From assembly GCA_024680925.1 (NCBI GenBank), contig JAILBM010000443.1, positions 1 through 38,933 of the forward strand: 38,933 nt of DNA, written 5' to 3'. The stretch is from Butyrivibrio sp. (lineage in GTDB: Bacteria > Bacillota > Clostridia > Lachnospirales > Lachnospiraceae). Each line of letters begins with the position of its first letter. The stretch's first letter is position 1. The notes below the pieces were generated by a model. That model did not search any database and was not told the DNA's origin. It saw only the letters and a list, made by a program, of their open reading frames with translations. The position numbers were made by a program, and so were the translations under genes. Shown here piece after piece: positions 28,249 to 37,404 of this stretch.

Positions 28249-29473
28249 TAAGCTAAAAAAAATGGTAAAAGAAGGCTTATTAAGTTCTATAGATTATTCC
28301 AGAGATATAAAAGATGAAGAAATAACAAATCTTATAGATGAGCAGATTTCTGAAAAGTGCAGGAATCTGGATATATCAATTGAAGAAAAGAAAAGGCTAA
28401 GAAGTGAAGTCTTTGATTCCATACGAAGGCTTGATATTTTACAGGATCTTGTGGATGACCCAAGGGTCACGGAAATAATGATCAATGGTCCCGACAATAT
28501 TTTTATAGAAAAATCAGGACGTCTTTTTAAATATGACATGTCCTTTGATAATAAAGAAAAATTGGAAGATGTGATACAACAGATAGTTGCAAAGTGTAAC
28601 AGAGTTGTTAACGAGTCATCTCCAATAGTAGATGCTAGACTTGAAAATGGTTCCAGAGTAAATGTTGTGCTGGCCCCTATAGCATTAAACGGCCCAATTT
28701 TAACAATACGAAGATTTCCGGAAAAGCCTTTTACAATGGAAAAATTAATTGAACTTGGTTCTATTTCACCGTATTTAAGCAAGTTTCTAAGTGTTCTGGT
28801 TCAGGCAGGATATAACGTCTTTATATCAGGCGGAACAGGTTCAGGTAAAACCACATTTCTTAATGCAATTTCAAACAGTATTCCAAAGGATGAACGAGTA
28901 ATAACCATCGAAGACAATGCAGAGCTGCAAATAACAGGAGTTCCTAACATTGTAAGAATGGAAACAAGAAATGCAAATATAGAAGGCTGTAGAGAGATCA
29001 CAATAAGAGATCTCATAAAATCATCTCTTCGAATGAGACCTGACCGAATAGTGGTGGGGGAAGTCAGAGGCGGTGAGTGTCTGGATATGTTGCAGGCTAT
29101 GAATACAGGTCATAAATCCATGTCCACAGGCCATGCCAACAGCGCCAAGGATATGTTATCAAGACTTGAGACCATGGTAATGATGGGAATGGAACTGCCT
29201 CTCCCTGCCATACGGGGACAGATAGCCTCAGGAATAGATATAGTAGTTCATTTGGGCAGACTTAGAGACAGATCAAGAAAGCTTCTGGAAATCTGCGAGC
29301 TGGAGCGGGAATTGGATCCTCAAAGCGGACAGATAGAAGTAAGAACCCTATATAAGTTTATTGAAAAAGGACAGAATGAAAAAGGAATTATTATTGGTGA
29401 ATGGGAGAAAATAAATGAACTTAAATATACTGAAAAACTACTTTCAGCAGGCCTTACATTACCGACTGACTAA
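28238..29473 (+). CDS. tadA: TadA/CpaF-type secretion ATPase
   Basis: NVFISGGTGSGKTTFLNAISNSIP, RVITIEDNAELQI, RMRPDRIVVGEVRGGECLDMLQAMNTGHKSMSTGHANS. ATG 28238 with upstream ggagga preferred over ORF start 28190. Confidence 0.96.
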   Translation: MEHDKLKKMVKEGLLSSIDYSRDIKDEEITNLIDEQISEKCRNLDISIEEKKRLRSEVFDSIRRLDILQDLVDDPRVTEIMINGPDNIFIEKSGRLFKYDMSFDNKEKLEDVIQQIVAKCNRVVNESSPIVDARLENGSRVNVVLAPIALNGPILTIRRFPEKPFTMEKLIELGSISPYLSKFLSVLVQAGYNVFISGGTGSGKTTFLNAISNSIPKDERVITIEDNAELQITGVPNIVRMETRNANIEGCREITIRDLIKSSLRMRPDRIVVGEVRGGECLDMLQAMNTGHKSMSTGHANSAKDMLSRLETMVMMGMELPLPAIRGQIASGIDIVVHLGRLRDRSRKLLEICELERELDPQSGQIEVRTLYKFIEKGQNEKGIIIGEWEKINELKYTEKLLSAGLTLPTD

Positions 29474-30179
29474 AGAAGATTTAATCATTCTTCTAAAGGG
29501 GACAGGATTATGCATTCTTTTGGGATATACATTTTATAATTCTGTATTTGCGGTAATCATAATGCTTCCTGCCATAATTCCATTTTTTGTCTATCAGAAA
29601 AGAAAAATAAAGGAAAAGGCGTGTAAAGAACTGGGAATCCAATTCAAGGATGCAATATTATCGGTTACTACTGCAGGAAAAGCAGGCTATTCAATAGAAA
29701 ATGCTTTTAATGAAGCGGTCCAGGACATGTTATCACTATATGGAAAAAACAGCCTTATATATAAAGAGATGAAACGAATAACAATTGGACTAAAAAACAA
29801 TCTGATTCTAGAAGATATGCTTACAGATCTTGGTGAACGAAGTGGAAATATGGATATTCAGGAATTTGCAGCGGTTTTTGCTGTGGCAAAGAGGAGTGGA
29901 GGTAATATGACAGAAATATTAAATTCCTCAATTCGTATGATAAGTAGAAGAATAGATGTAGAGAAAGAAATAGATGTCTTAATAGCCTCTAAAAGAATGG
30001 AAACAAGAATAATGGAAGCAGTACCGTTTTTCATTATTCTATATGTAAGTGCCACAAACAAAGGCTTTTTTGAACCTTTATATGCAAATGTGCTTGGGAA
30101 AGCTGTAATGACGGTATGCATGGTCATATACATTGCCGCAGTTTATATGGCAGAGAAGATTATTGATATAGAAATATAG
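29415..30179 (+). CDS. tadB: TadB-like pilus assembly membrane protein (type II secretion F domain)
   Basis: T2SSF pattern GIQFKDAILSVTTAGKAGYSIENAFNEAVQDM and GNMTEILNSSIRMISRRIDVEKEIDVLIASKRMETRIM; overlaps tadA 3' end by 59 bp. Confidence 0.85.
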   Translation: MNLNILKNYFQQALHYRLTKEDLIILLKGTGLCILLGYTFYNSVFAVIIMLPAIIPFFVYQKRKIKEKACKELGIQFKDAILSVTTAGKAGYSIENAFNEAVQDMLSLYGKNSLIYKEMKRITIGLKNNLILEDMLTDLGERSGNMDIQEFAAVFAVAKRSGGNMTEILNSSIRMISRRIDVEKEIDVLIASKRMETRIMEAVPFFIILYVSATNKGFFEPLYANVLGKAVMTVCMVIYIAAVYMAEKIIDIEI

Positions 30180-30191
30180 AGGAACGGAGCT

Positions 30192-31571
30192 ATGGAGAAA
30201 CTTGTATCAAGGCTTTGTGCCATAATATATGAATTTTTGGATAAAAAAGCACTAATTAAAAAAAGAGATATTGTAAGCAGAAATATGCAAAGGCTTTATC
30301 CAAATAAAAAACCGGAAGAATCCGCAAAAAATTATTATTTAGAGAAGATAAAACTAATTATTTATATTCTTTCAGCAGGCCTGATTTTGGCAGTATTATC
30401 CTTTGCGGCTGCCCATAACGATAATCTTAAGAAAAATGAGTTTGGCTTTTACATAGAAAGAAAAAGTTATGGAGAAGGTTCTACAAAAGAAAGCATTAAG
30501 GCCTTTGAAGCCGGAAAGGAAATAGGAAACTTTGATCTTGAACTTGATGAAAGACAGTATACAAAGGATCAGGCCGAGCAATTATTTGTAGAAGCTACAA
30601 AACATCTTGAAGAAACAATTCTTGCAGAAAATGCATCTTTAGATGAAGTAAAGTCTAATTTAAATCTTTCGGATAAAATTTCAGGATATCCCTTTGAAAT
30701 ACATTGGAAAAGCAGTAATTCAGAAATAATTCATAACGATGGAAGCCTTGAGATGGATGTGGTATATGAGCTTCCAAAAGAAGGTGAAGCAGTAGTTCTG
30801 ACAGCAACATTTTCTTATGGAGAAAATATATGGATACAAATGCTTCCGATTATAATTCATAAGCCTGATTTAACACCTCTTGAGCTATTAAAAATACAGA
30901 TAGATAAAAGCTTAAAGTACCAGGAGAAGGAAACAATATATGACGAGATAATGTTACTGCCAGATACGGATGCTAGCGGTGAACACAGCATTACCTGGAA
31001 GAAAGATGTGCAAAATAATAGTGGAATGATTTTATTTTTAACTATTGCATCTGCCATAGCTGTGTACTTTTTTAAAGACAAAGATCTGGATACTCAGGTA
31101 GAAGAGAGAAGAAGACAGATGCTAAGAGCCTATCCACAGTTTATAAGCCAGATGGTGCTATATCTTGGAGCAGGAATGACTGTCAGAAATATTTTTCAAA
31201 AGCTTTCCCTTAAGAAAAGCGGTTTTTTTAACAGTAAGAAAAAAACAGATTATTTAAATTCTGAAATAAAAAGAACTGTATATGAAATGAACAGCGGAAT
31301 TTCAGAGCAAACGGCATATGAAAACTTTGCCATGAGATGCGGATTGCAGCAATATACAAGGTTTGCTACTCTTTTATCTCAGAATTTGAGAAAAGGTAAC
31401 AGTGAGCTTTTGAAGCTTTTGCAGGAAGAATCTGTAAAGGCTTACGAAGAAAGAATGGATCTGGCCAGAAAACTGGGTGAGGAAGCAGGAACAAAGCTTC
31501 TTATACCTATGTTCATGATGCTTCTTATAGTTATGGTTATCATCATGATCCCTGCACTTATTACATTTTGA
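30192..31571 (+). CDS. tadC: TadC-like pilus assembly protein with large extracytoplasmic N-terminal insert
   Basis: C-terminal T2SSF-like region (YPQFISQMVLYLGAGMTVRNIFQKLS; FATLLSQNLRKGNSELLKLLQEES); two TMs enclose about 220 aa with an Ig-like EIHWKSSNSEIIHNDGSL motif. Confidence 0.75.
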   Translation: MEKLVSRLCAIIYEFLDKKALIKKRDIVSRNMQRLYPNKKPEESAKNYYLEKIKLIIYILSAGLILAVLSFAAAHNDNLKKNEFGFYIERKSYGEGSTKESIKAFEAGKEIGNFDLELDERQYTKDQAEQLFVEATKHLEETILAENASLDEVKSNLNLSDKISGYPFEIHWKSSNSEIIHNDGSLEMDVVYELPKEGEAVVLTATFSYGENIWIQMLPIIIHKPDLTPLELLKIQIDKSLKYQEKETIYDEIMLLPDTDASGEHSITWKKDVQNNSGMILFLTIASAIAVYFFKDKDLDTQVEERRRQMLRAYPQFISQMVLYLGAGMTVRNIFQKLSLKKSGFFNSKKKTDYLNSEIKRTVYEMNSGISEQTAYENFAMRCGLQQYTRFATLLSQNLRKGNSELLKLLQEESVKAYEERMDLARKLGEEAGTKLLIPMFMMLLIVMVIIMIPALITF

Positions 31572-31619
31572 GTATTACCCCAAGGGGTTTTACATAAATA
31601 ATTTTAGGAGGAATTTAAA

Positions 31620-31826
31620 ATGAAAAAAATTACTACAAAAGGAAAAAAATTCTTATCTTGTATAAAGAACTTTATGCAAGATGAATCCGGAATGGGAACA
31701 GTCGAAGTTGTTCTTATTATAGTGGTTTTAATTGGCCTTGTAATGGTATTTAAAGACCAGATTGACGGAATTGTAGAAGAAATTTTCAGAGTGATTAAGG
31801 CTGATACTCATGTTATCACAGGTTAA
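31620..31826 (+). CDS. flp: Flp-family type IVb/c pilin
   Basis: 68 aa; prepilin site SG|MGTVEVVLIIVVLIGLVMVFKDQI with Gly -1 and Glu +5 followed by hydrophobic helix; strong RBS aggagg. Confidence 0.88.
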   Translation: MKKITTKGKKFLSCIKNFMQDESGMGTVEVVLIIVVLIGLVMVFKDQIDGIVEEIFRVIKADTHVITG

Positions 31827-33252
31827 GGGATACATGACAGTATATCTGTCGCTTTCTATAAGCATTATTCTTTCACTGATTCTGACTCTGTATAGCGGAG
31901 CCAGGATCGGTGCAATAAGAATGAAAACAGAATGTGTTATGGATATTGCCATGAATTCTGTACTTGCAGAATATAACAGGGCACTATTTGAAAGATACGG
32001 ACTTATAATGACTGATATTTCATATGGAGGTACATCACCTTCTGTGGTAAATGCTGAAGAACACTTAAAACATTATGTACAAAAAAATTTTGAACTAACA
32101 GATATTGGTAAGCTGGAAAGATCCACCACCCTTCTTGGACTTGAATGTGAAGATGCGTCTATCACAGGGGTAAGCTTTGCTTCAGATAATAACGGAGCTG
32201 TATTAAGAAGACAAATACTTGAATATATGAAGGCAGAGCCGATAGAAGGTATGATTGCAAATCTGACGGATTCGCTAAGTATTGTTAAATCCAGCGGAAT
32301 GGATAGCAGAGATGTTTTACAGGAAGCCAGAGCAAACTCCGAAGCTATAGAATCCTATGAACTTCCGAAGATTATCAATGAAGAAGGAGAGGAAGAAGAA
32401 CAATATTTTTCTGATCCTGTCAAAAATGTATGGTCAATAACAGGAAGCGGAATCTTAAGTCTTGTTTTACCTCCGGGAGTAGGAATATCTGATAAATATA
32501 CAAGAACGGATCTGCTGATATCAAATAGAGATATTAATAAGGGAACAGGGCTGGATGATAGTGAAAACTTATCTGTTACGGAGCTTGGACTTATTGATCA
32601 GTATATTTATGAAAAATGTGGAAGCTATGGAAATGAGAGAGAAGGCTCGGAGCTTGATTATCAGCTTGAATATATATTAGAAGGAAATTCAAGCGATAGA
32701 AGAAATCTTGAGGAAATAGCAAGTAAATTATTTGCATGGAGAGCAGCATCAAATGCAATGTATGTATTTTCTGATTCCGGAAAAGTATCCATGGCAGATG
32801 CGACAGCTACTTTGCTTACAGCCATATTCTTTATGCCTGAATTAAAAGAACTTGTAAAAAATTCCATACTTTTTGCCTGGGCAATTATAGAAACTGTAAG
32901 TGATTTGAAGGTTCTTTATAAAGGTGGAAGAGTTCCTTTGCTAAAGGACAGTGCCTCCTGGAAGACAGGATTTGATAACATTTTTGCCATGGATTTTGGA
33001 AATAGTTACAGTGAAGGATCAGGGCTAAGTTACGGAGAGTATTTGCGAATAATGCTGCTGATGCAGAATCTGAATACAAAAACCTATAGGCTTATGGATA
33101 TCATGGAAATGGATATTAGAAAAACCGATGGAAACAGCAGCTTTATGCTGGATTACTGTATGGATATTTTCTGTGCTGAAGTAAAGGCAAAAAGCAGGTT
33201 TGGATACAAAGTAAAGATTGAGAGAATATACGGTTATGAACAATACCCTTAA
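31810..33252 (+). CDS. DUF5702-like Tad locus protein
   Basis: N-terminal GYMTVYLSLSISIILSLILTLYSGARIGAIRMKTECVMDIAMNSVLAEYNRALFERYGLIMTD, single N-terminal TM, large extracytoplasmic domain; overlaps flp stop. Confidence 0.75.
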   Translation: MLSQVKGYMTVYLSLSISIILSLILTLYSGARIGAIRMKTECVMDIAMNSVLAEYNRALFERYGLIMTDISYGGTSPSVVNAEEHLKHYVQKNFELTDIGKLERSTTLLGLECEDASITGVSFASDNNGAVLRRQILEYMKAEPIEGMIANLTDSLSIVKSSGMDSRDVLQEARANSEAIESYELPKIINEEGEEEEQYFSDPVKNVWSITGSGILSLVLPPGVGISDKYTRTDLLISNRDINKGTGLDDSENLSVTELGLIDQYIYEKCGSYGNEREGSELDYQLEYILEGNSSDRRNLEEIASKLFAWRAASNAMYVFSDSGKVSMADATATLLTAIFFMPELKELVKNSILFAWAIIETVSDLKVLYKGGRVPLLKDSASWKTGFDNIFAMDFGNSYSEGSGLSYGEYLRIMLLMQNLNTKTYRLMDIMEMDIRKTDGNSSFMLDYCMDIFCAEVKAKSRFGYKVKIERIYGYEQYP

Positions 33253-34153
33253 GAAGCAGATTGCGATGTCCTTTTCCAATCTGAAAATCGCTAAATCTAC
33301 CAAAGTCAAAAGGATTCTCCGGGCGGTCGGGCGACGGAAGAGGATATCGCTATCTGCTTCTATAACTGTAGAAGCATCCTTTGTGCTCCCACTATTTTTG
33401 TTCTTTTTTATAAATATCTTAAGTATGTTTAACATACTTAAAATGCAATGTGATATAGGAGCAGCACTGCATCAAAGCGGAAATGCCATGGCACGGGAAG
33501 CTTTCGACATAAGATACGGACTTAAAGAACTTGGAATAGAAAATTCTGACAGCGAACTGCTACCGGCGGCTTTAGATGTTTTTTATGCAGAAAGCAAAGT
33601 GAAAAATTACCTTGGAAAAGATTATCTGGATAGCAGTTGTATATCAGGGGGAAGCAAGGGACTGACCTTTTATAAATCAGCAGTAGGAGCAGATAAGGAC
33701 ATAATCAATATTGTGGCATCCTATAAGGCAAAACCTTATTTGAGCATAGCAGGCTTTTCTCCCTTCAGATTGGAAAACAGATATTACGGACATGCCTGGA
33801 CCGGATACGATTATACGGAGACGATAGGAAGCTTTGAATCACCGGAAGAAGAATACGTATATAAAACCGAATGGGGTGAAGTCTATCATAGAAGCCTTGA
33901 TTGCCCTCATTTGAAGCTTTCTATTACCTGCGTAAACCTATCCGATATTGAACACAAACGTAATGAAGGTGGAGCAAAGTTTTACCCTTGTGAATACTGT
34001 AATCACAACAATCATGCAGGACAGGTATATATAACTAACTACGGAAACAGATACCACACCAGTGTATCTTGCCCCGGCTTGAAGAGAACAATTTATACGA
34101 TACCAATAAGTGAAGTAGGAGGTTTGCCTCCCTGTTCAAAATGCGGAGGATAA
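33218..34153 (+). CDS. TadE-like pseudopilin with tandem C-terminal Cys/His repeat domains
   Basis: SASITVEASFVLPLFLFFFINILSMFNILKMQ (TadE-like signal-anchor with Glu), C-terminal two copies of YHxxxxCPxLK...PCxxC. Start may be ATG 33236. Confidence 0.75.
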   Translation: MREYTVMNNTLKKQIAMSFSNLKIAKSTKVKRILRAVGRRKRISLSASITVEASFVLPLFLFFFINILSMFNILKMQCDIGAALHQSGNAMAREAFDIRYGLKELGIENSDSELLPAALDVFYAESKVKNYLGKDYLDSSCISGGSKGLTFYKSAVGADKDIINIVASYKAKPYLSIAGFSPFRLENRYYGHAWTGYDYTETIGSFESPEEEYVYKTEWGEVYHRSLDCPHLKLSITCVNLSDIEHKRNEGGAKFYPCEYCNHNNHAGQVYITNYGNRYHTSVSCPGLKRTIYTIPISEVGGLPPCSKCGG

Positions 34154-34161
34154 AATAAATC

Positions 34162-34587
34162 ATGAATATTATCATATTTTTAATACTCTTAATTGCATGC
34201 TTTTTTGATTATAAAAATAAAAAAATTCCTATATGGACTATTGTTCTGGCAGCAGTCGTTTCAGCTATGAATATTTTTATGGATCTAAAAACAGGAAACA
34301 TATACAGAGGGGATCTTTTGTATGTCTTCTTTCCGGGATTGGTTCTTGTGGCACTATCTGTTATATCATCAGGAAATATCGGGATAGGTGATGGCATGAT
34401 GTTACTGGCACTATCACCTGCCCTTGGTATTGAAGTAACCTTTATAGGAGTTTGCCTTGCGGTTGTGTTATGTGCAGTGGTTTCAATTGTTCTTCTTACA
34501 TTTAAAAGGGTTGGACCAAAAACCGCTTTGCCTTTTATACCATTTTTAACACTAGGAATTGGAGGTGCAGCCTTTGTATTTGGATAA
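34162..34587 (+). CDS. Prepilin peptidase (TadV/CpaA-like), copy 2
   Basis: ACFFDYKNKKIPIW and GNIGIGDGMMLLAL catalytic-Asp motifs; polytopic. Confidence 0.85.
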   Translation: MNIIIFLILLIACFFDYKNKKIPIWTIVLAAVVSAMNIFMDLKTGNIYRGDLLYVFFPGLVLVALSVISSGNIGIGDGMMLLALSPALGIEVTFIGVCLAVVLCAVVSIVLLTFKRVGPKTALPFIPFLTLGIGGAAFVFG

Positions 34588-35038
34588 AAAAGGTATCGAT
34601 GCTTACTTTACTGTAGAAGCAGCGCTGGTTATACCAATGGCTATAGGGACGATGGTATTTATTATATATACCTGCTTCTATCTCTATGGGAGATGCATCT
34701 TGACGCAGGATATTTATATTATGAGCTTTAGAGCTTCACAAATAACAAAAGAGATGGGAACTACACCTCAAAATTATGTTTTGGAAAATAGTGAAAAAAT
34801 ACTGGGACAAAGATATTTTGGCAATAATAGGCCTGAAATTAAAACTGAGGTAAAGGGAAAAGAAATTACTGTATCGGCACAAAATTCAACGAGACATAGG
34901 GCTTTAAGTAATTATTTTTTGATGCCGAACGGAGCCTGGGGATATAGATCAAAAGGAAAGGCATATATAAATGATCCTCCGGGATCCATGAGATTAAAGA
35001 AGCGATTGTTGGATTTATATAAAACAGTTAAGGAATGA
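34574..35038 (+). CDS. TadE-like pilus assembly protein
   Basis: DAYFTVEAALVIPMAIGTMVFIIYTCFYLYGRCILTQD signal-anchor. ORF opens at TTG 34559; TTG 34574 is 7 nt after GGAGGT, so start uncertain. Confidence 0.7.
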   Translation: MYLDKKGIDAYFTVEAALVIPMAIGTMVFIIYTCFYLYGRCILTQDIYIMSFRASQITKEMGTTPQNYVLENSEKILGQRYFGNNRPEIKTEVKGKEITVSAQNSTRHRALSNYFLMPNGAWGYRSKGKAYINDPPGSMRLKKRLLDLYKTVKE

Positions 35039-35044
35039 ACATAA

Positions 35045-36334
35045 ATGGAATTTAAATATCATAGAGAATTAAATCATAATTACCTTGTAATGAAGTATCC
35101 GGGCAATGTGGACGGCTATAAATATAGAATGCTTGCAACCAATAAACTGAATGGTTTTTTAAAACTCGGAAAAAGATATATAAATTGTGAAAGCTACCTT
35201 TTTTACGAAATTACTTCAATGCAAAGCCTTACAAACAGATATGCTTTAAAAGGTATGAATTCAGAAGAATTAAGAAATCTGCTGTCTGAAATATCTATGG
35301 CAATAAGTGTTGCTTCCGAATATTTACTGGATGAAGAGGGAATAGTTTTTTCACCTGATTTTATTATGGAAAATCTGGGAGATAAAAAACACTATTTTCT
35401 ATACAGTCCTGAAGGAAGTGAAGAATGGACTTTTAAGAAATTTTCAGAAGAACTGCTAAGCCTGGTGGATCAAAATGATGATCTTGCAGTACAGATGGTA
35501 TATGACCTGTGTGAACTGTCGGGAAGGGACGGTGCACTTACAACTGATATAATTAGCATTGTATGTAATGATAACATCAAGGAAGAGATTGTTACGGAGT
35601 CTTTCAAAGATGATGAAATATGGAAGGATTCTATAGAGTCTGATATTGAAGTTGAAGAAAGTGAAGAAGAAAGCAAAAATGACATAGGGGAGCTTAAATT
35701 TACACTTATAATAGGAGGGTTATTTGCTGTTTTAGAGCTGATTCTTCTATATATAAAAGTGAATTATATTTTGAATGAAAAAGAAAGTATTATAGTACTT
35801 TTGTTAATGGCCTTATCCTTTTTGATGATAGTTCTTTGTAGTGGGAATATTGCAAGAAAATACAGTAAAAAACGTTTTGGGAATAAAGATACAATCTCCG
35901 AGGAAGAAATTATGGATGATTATTTTTATAACGATGTTGAATATAAGAATTACTATCCAAAGGAAAAAATAAATAAAAAAGTCGAAAATAATATTGAATA
36001 CGGACAGACAATAGTATTAGATGAAAATAGTTTTGGAAGTGGTAACAGATTGTATAGTATAGATAGAGAAAAGGCCGGAAATATAGATTTAAACAATCTA
36101 CCCATAACCATAGGTAAGCAGTTGAACCTTGTGGATGTTGTGCTTTCAAGCAAAGCAGTGAGCAGAATGCATGCACGTATTTATAATGATACGGATAACA
36201 GACTTATTTTGGAAGATTTAAACTCAAGTAATGGAACTTTTATTAATAATATAAGACTTCATCCCCAGGAAAAAGTATTTATAAAACCTGGGGATGAAGT
36301 AAGATTTGCAGATGTAAGATTTGATTACAGATAG
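35045..36334 (+). CDS. DUF6382-like protein with C-terminal FHA domain
   Basis: C-terminal FHA pattern ITIGKQLNLVDVVLSSKAVSRMHARIYNDTDNRLILEDLNSSNGTFINNIRL...PGDEVRFADVRF; two central TM helices; family name from memory. Confidence 0.82.
   Translation: MEFKYHRELNHNYLVMKYPGNVDGYKYRMLATNKLNGFLKLGKRYINCESYLFYEITSMQSLTNRYALKGMNSEELRNLLSEISMAISVASEYLLDEEGIVFSPDFIMENLGDKKHYFLYSPEGSEEWTFKKFSEELLSLVDQNDDLAVQMVYDLCELSGRDGALTTDIISIVCNDNIKEEIVTESFKDDEIWKDSIESDIEVEESEEESKNDIGELKFTLIIGGLFAVLELILLYIKVNYILNEKESIIVLLLMALSFLMIVLCSGNIARKYSKKRFGNKDTISEEEIMDDYFYNDVEYKNYYPKEKINKKVENNIEYGQTIVLDENSFGSGNRLYSIDREKAGNIDLNNLPITIGKQLNLVDVVLSSKAVSRMHARIYNDTDNRLILEDLNSSNGTFINNIRLHPQEKVFIKPGDEVRFADVRFDYR
36256..36300. repeat. 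Perfect 14-bp inverted repeat within FHA coding sequence
   Basis: ACTTCATCCCCAGG (36256-36269) / CCTGGGGATGAAGT (36287-36300), 17-nt loop. Confidence 0.9.
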
Positions 36335-36396
36335 TAGTGCATTTAAAGCTTTTTTTGATATAATAATCTTAAGCGTCGATTGGGAGGGGGTCTCAA

Positions 36397-37404
36397 ATGA
36401 AAATCAACATTTATTATGGTGGACGTGGAATAATAGATGATCCTACCTTATATGTATTATCCAAAATAACAAATGTGTTCAATGAACTAAATGTAAAGGT
36501 TGAACGCTTTAATTTGTATGAGCAGAAAAGCAACATAACATCCCTTGCAAATACTTTAAAGGATGCGGATGGTATTATACTTGCATCTACTGTAGAGTGG
36601 TTTGGCATTGGCGGATATATGATGCAGTTTCTTGATGCTTGCTGGTTATATGGTGATAAAGAAAAAATCAAAAAGATTTATATGTCACCTGTTGTAATGT
36701 CTACAACCTATGGCGAAAGAGAAGGAATGATGCATCTTGCAAGTGCTTGGGAGATGCTGGGAGGACAGCCCTGCGATGGTATGTGCGGATATATAGCAGA
36801 TACAACGGTATTTGAGAATAATACAGAGTATGCAAAGCTTATTGAAAAAAAAGCCGAAAACATATATCGAACCATAAATCAAAAGATGCCTTCACTGCCT
36901 TGTAGTAATCAGGCTGTAAGCAATATGGTATCAATTACACAGGGAATGGATCTTACACCTCAGGAGTCTGAACAGCTTTCAGAGTATGTTTCCGATGCTA
37001 AATATGTTCAAAAGCAAAAAGAAGATCTGAAGGAATTAACAGATCTGTTTAAAAATAAAATGGGCCATGAACAAAAGACCGCGGATGTTGACCAATATAA
37101 AGATAAGTTTGAAAAAAGATTCAGAAGCGGAAGCGGAGTAATCGCAAAATATAAGCTGAATTTTACAGATGTTGAACAGCATAAAGAGCTGGTAATAGAT
37201 GTAAATAACAGAGAATGTAAATGCATATTTGATTCAAATCTTGAGGCGGATGTAACCATATCGATAACAACAGATACTCTTAATGATATTTTGGCAGGAA
37301 GGATGACATTCCAAAGAGCTTTCATGGCGGGTAATATGAAAATGAAAGGTGATTTTAAGCTTCTTCGCAATATGGATCAAATCTTTGGGATTATGGAACA
37401 ATAA
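36397..37404 (+). CDS. Flavodoxin/NADPH-dependent FMN reductase-like domain fused to SCP2 sterol-binding domain
   Basis: N-terminal flavodoxin-like fold pattern (MKINIYYGGRG...DADGIILASTVEWFGIGGYMMQFLDACW); C-terminal SCP2 pattern (ADVTISITTDTLNDILAGRMTFQRAFMAGNMKMKGDFKLLRNMDQIF). Confidence 0.82.
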   Translation: MKINIYYGGRGIIDDPTLYVLSKITNVFNELNVKVERFNLYEQKSNITSLANTLKDADGIILASTVEWFGIGGYMMQFLDACWLYGDKEKIKKIYMSPVVMSTTYGEREGMMHLASAWEMLGGQPCDGMCGYIADTTVFENNTEYAKLIEKKAENIYRTINQKMPSLPCSNQAVSNMVSITQGMDLTPQESEQLSEYVSDAKYVQKQKEDLKELTDLFKNKMGHEQKTADVDQYKDKFEKRFRSGSGVIAKYKLNFTDVEQHKELVIDVNNRECKCIFDSNLEADVTISITTDTLNDILAGRMTFQRAFMAGNMKMKGDFKLLRNMDQIFGIMEQ

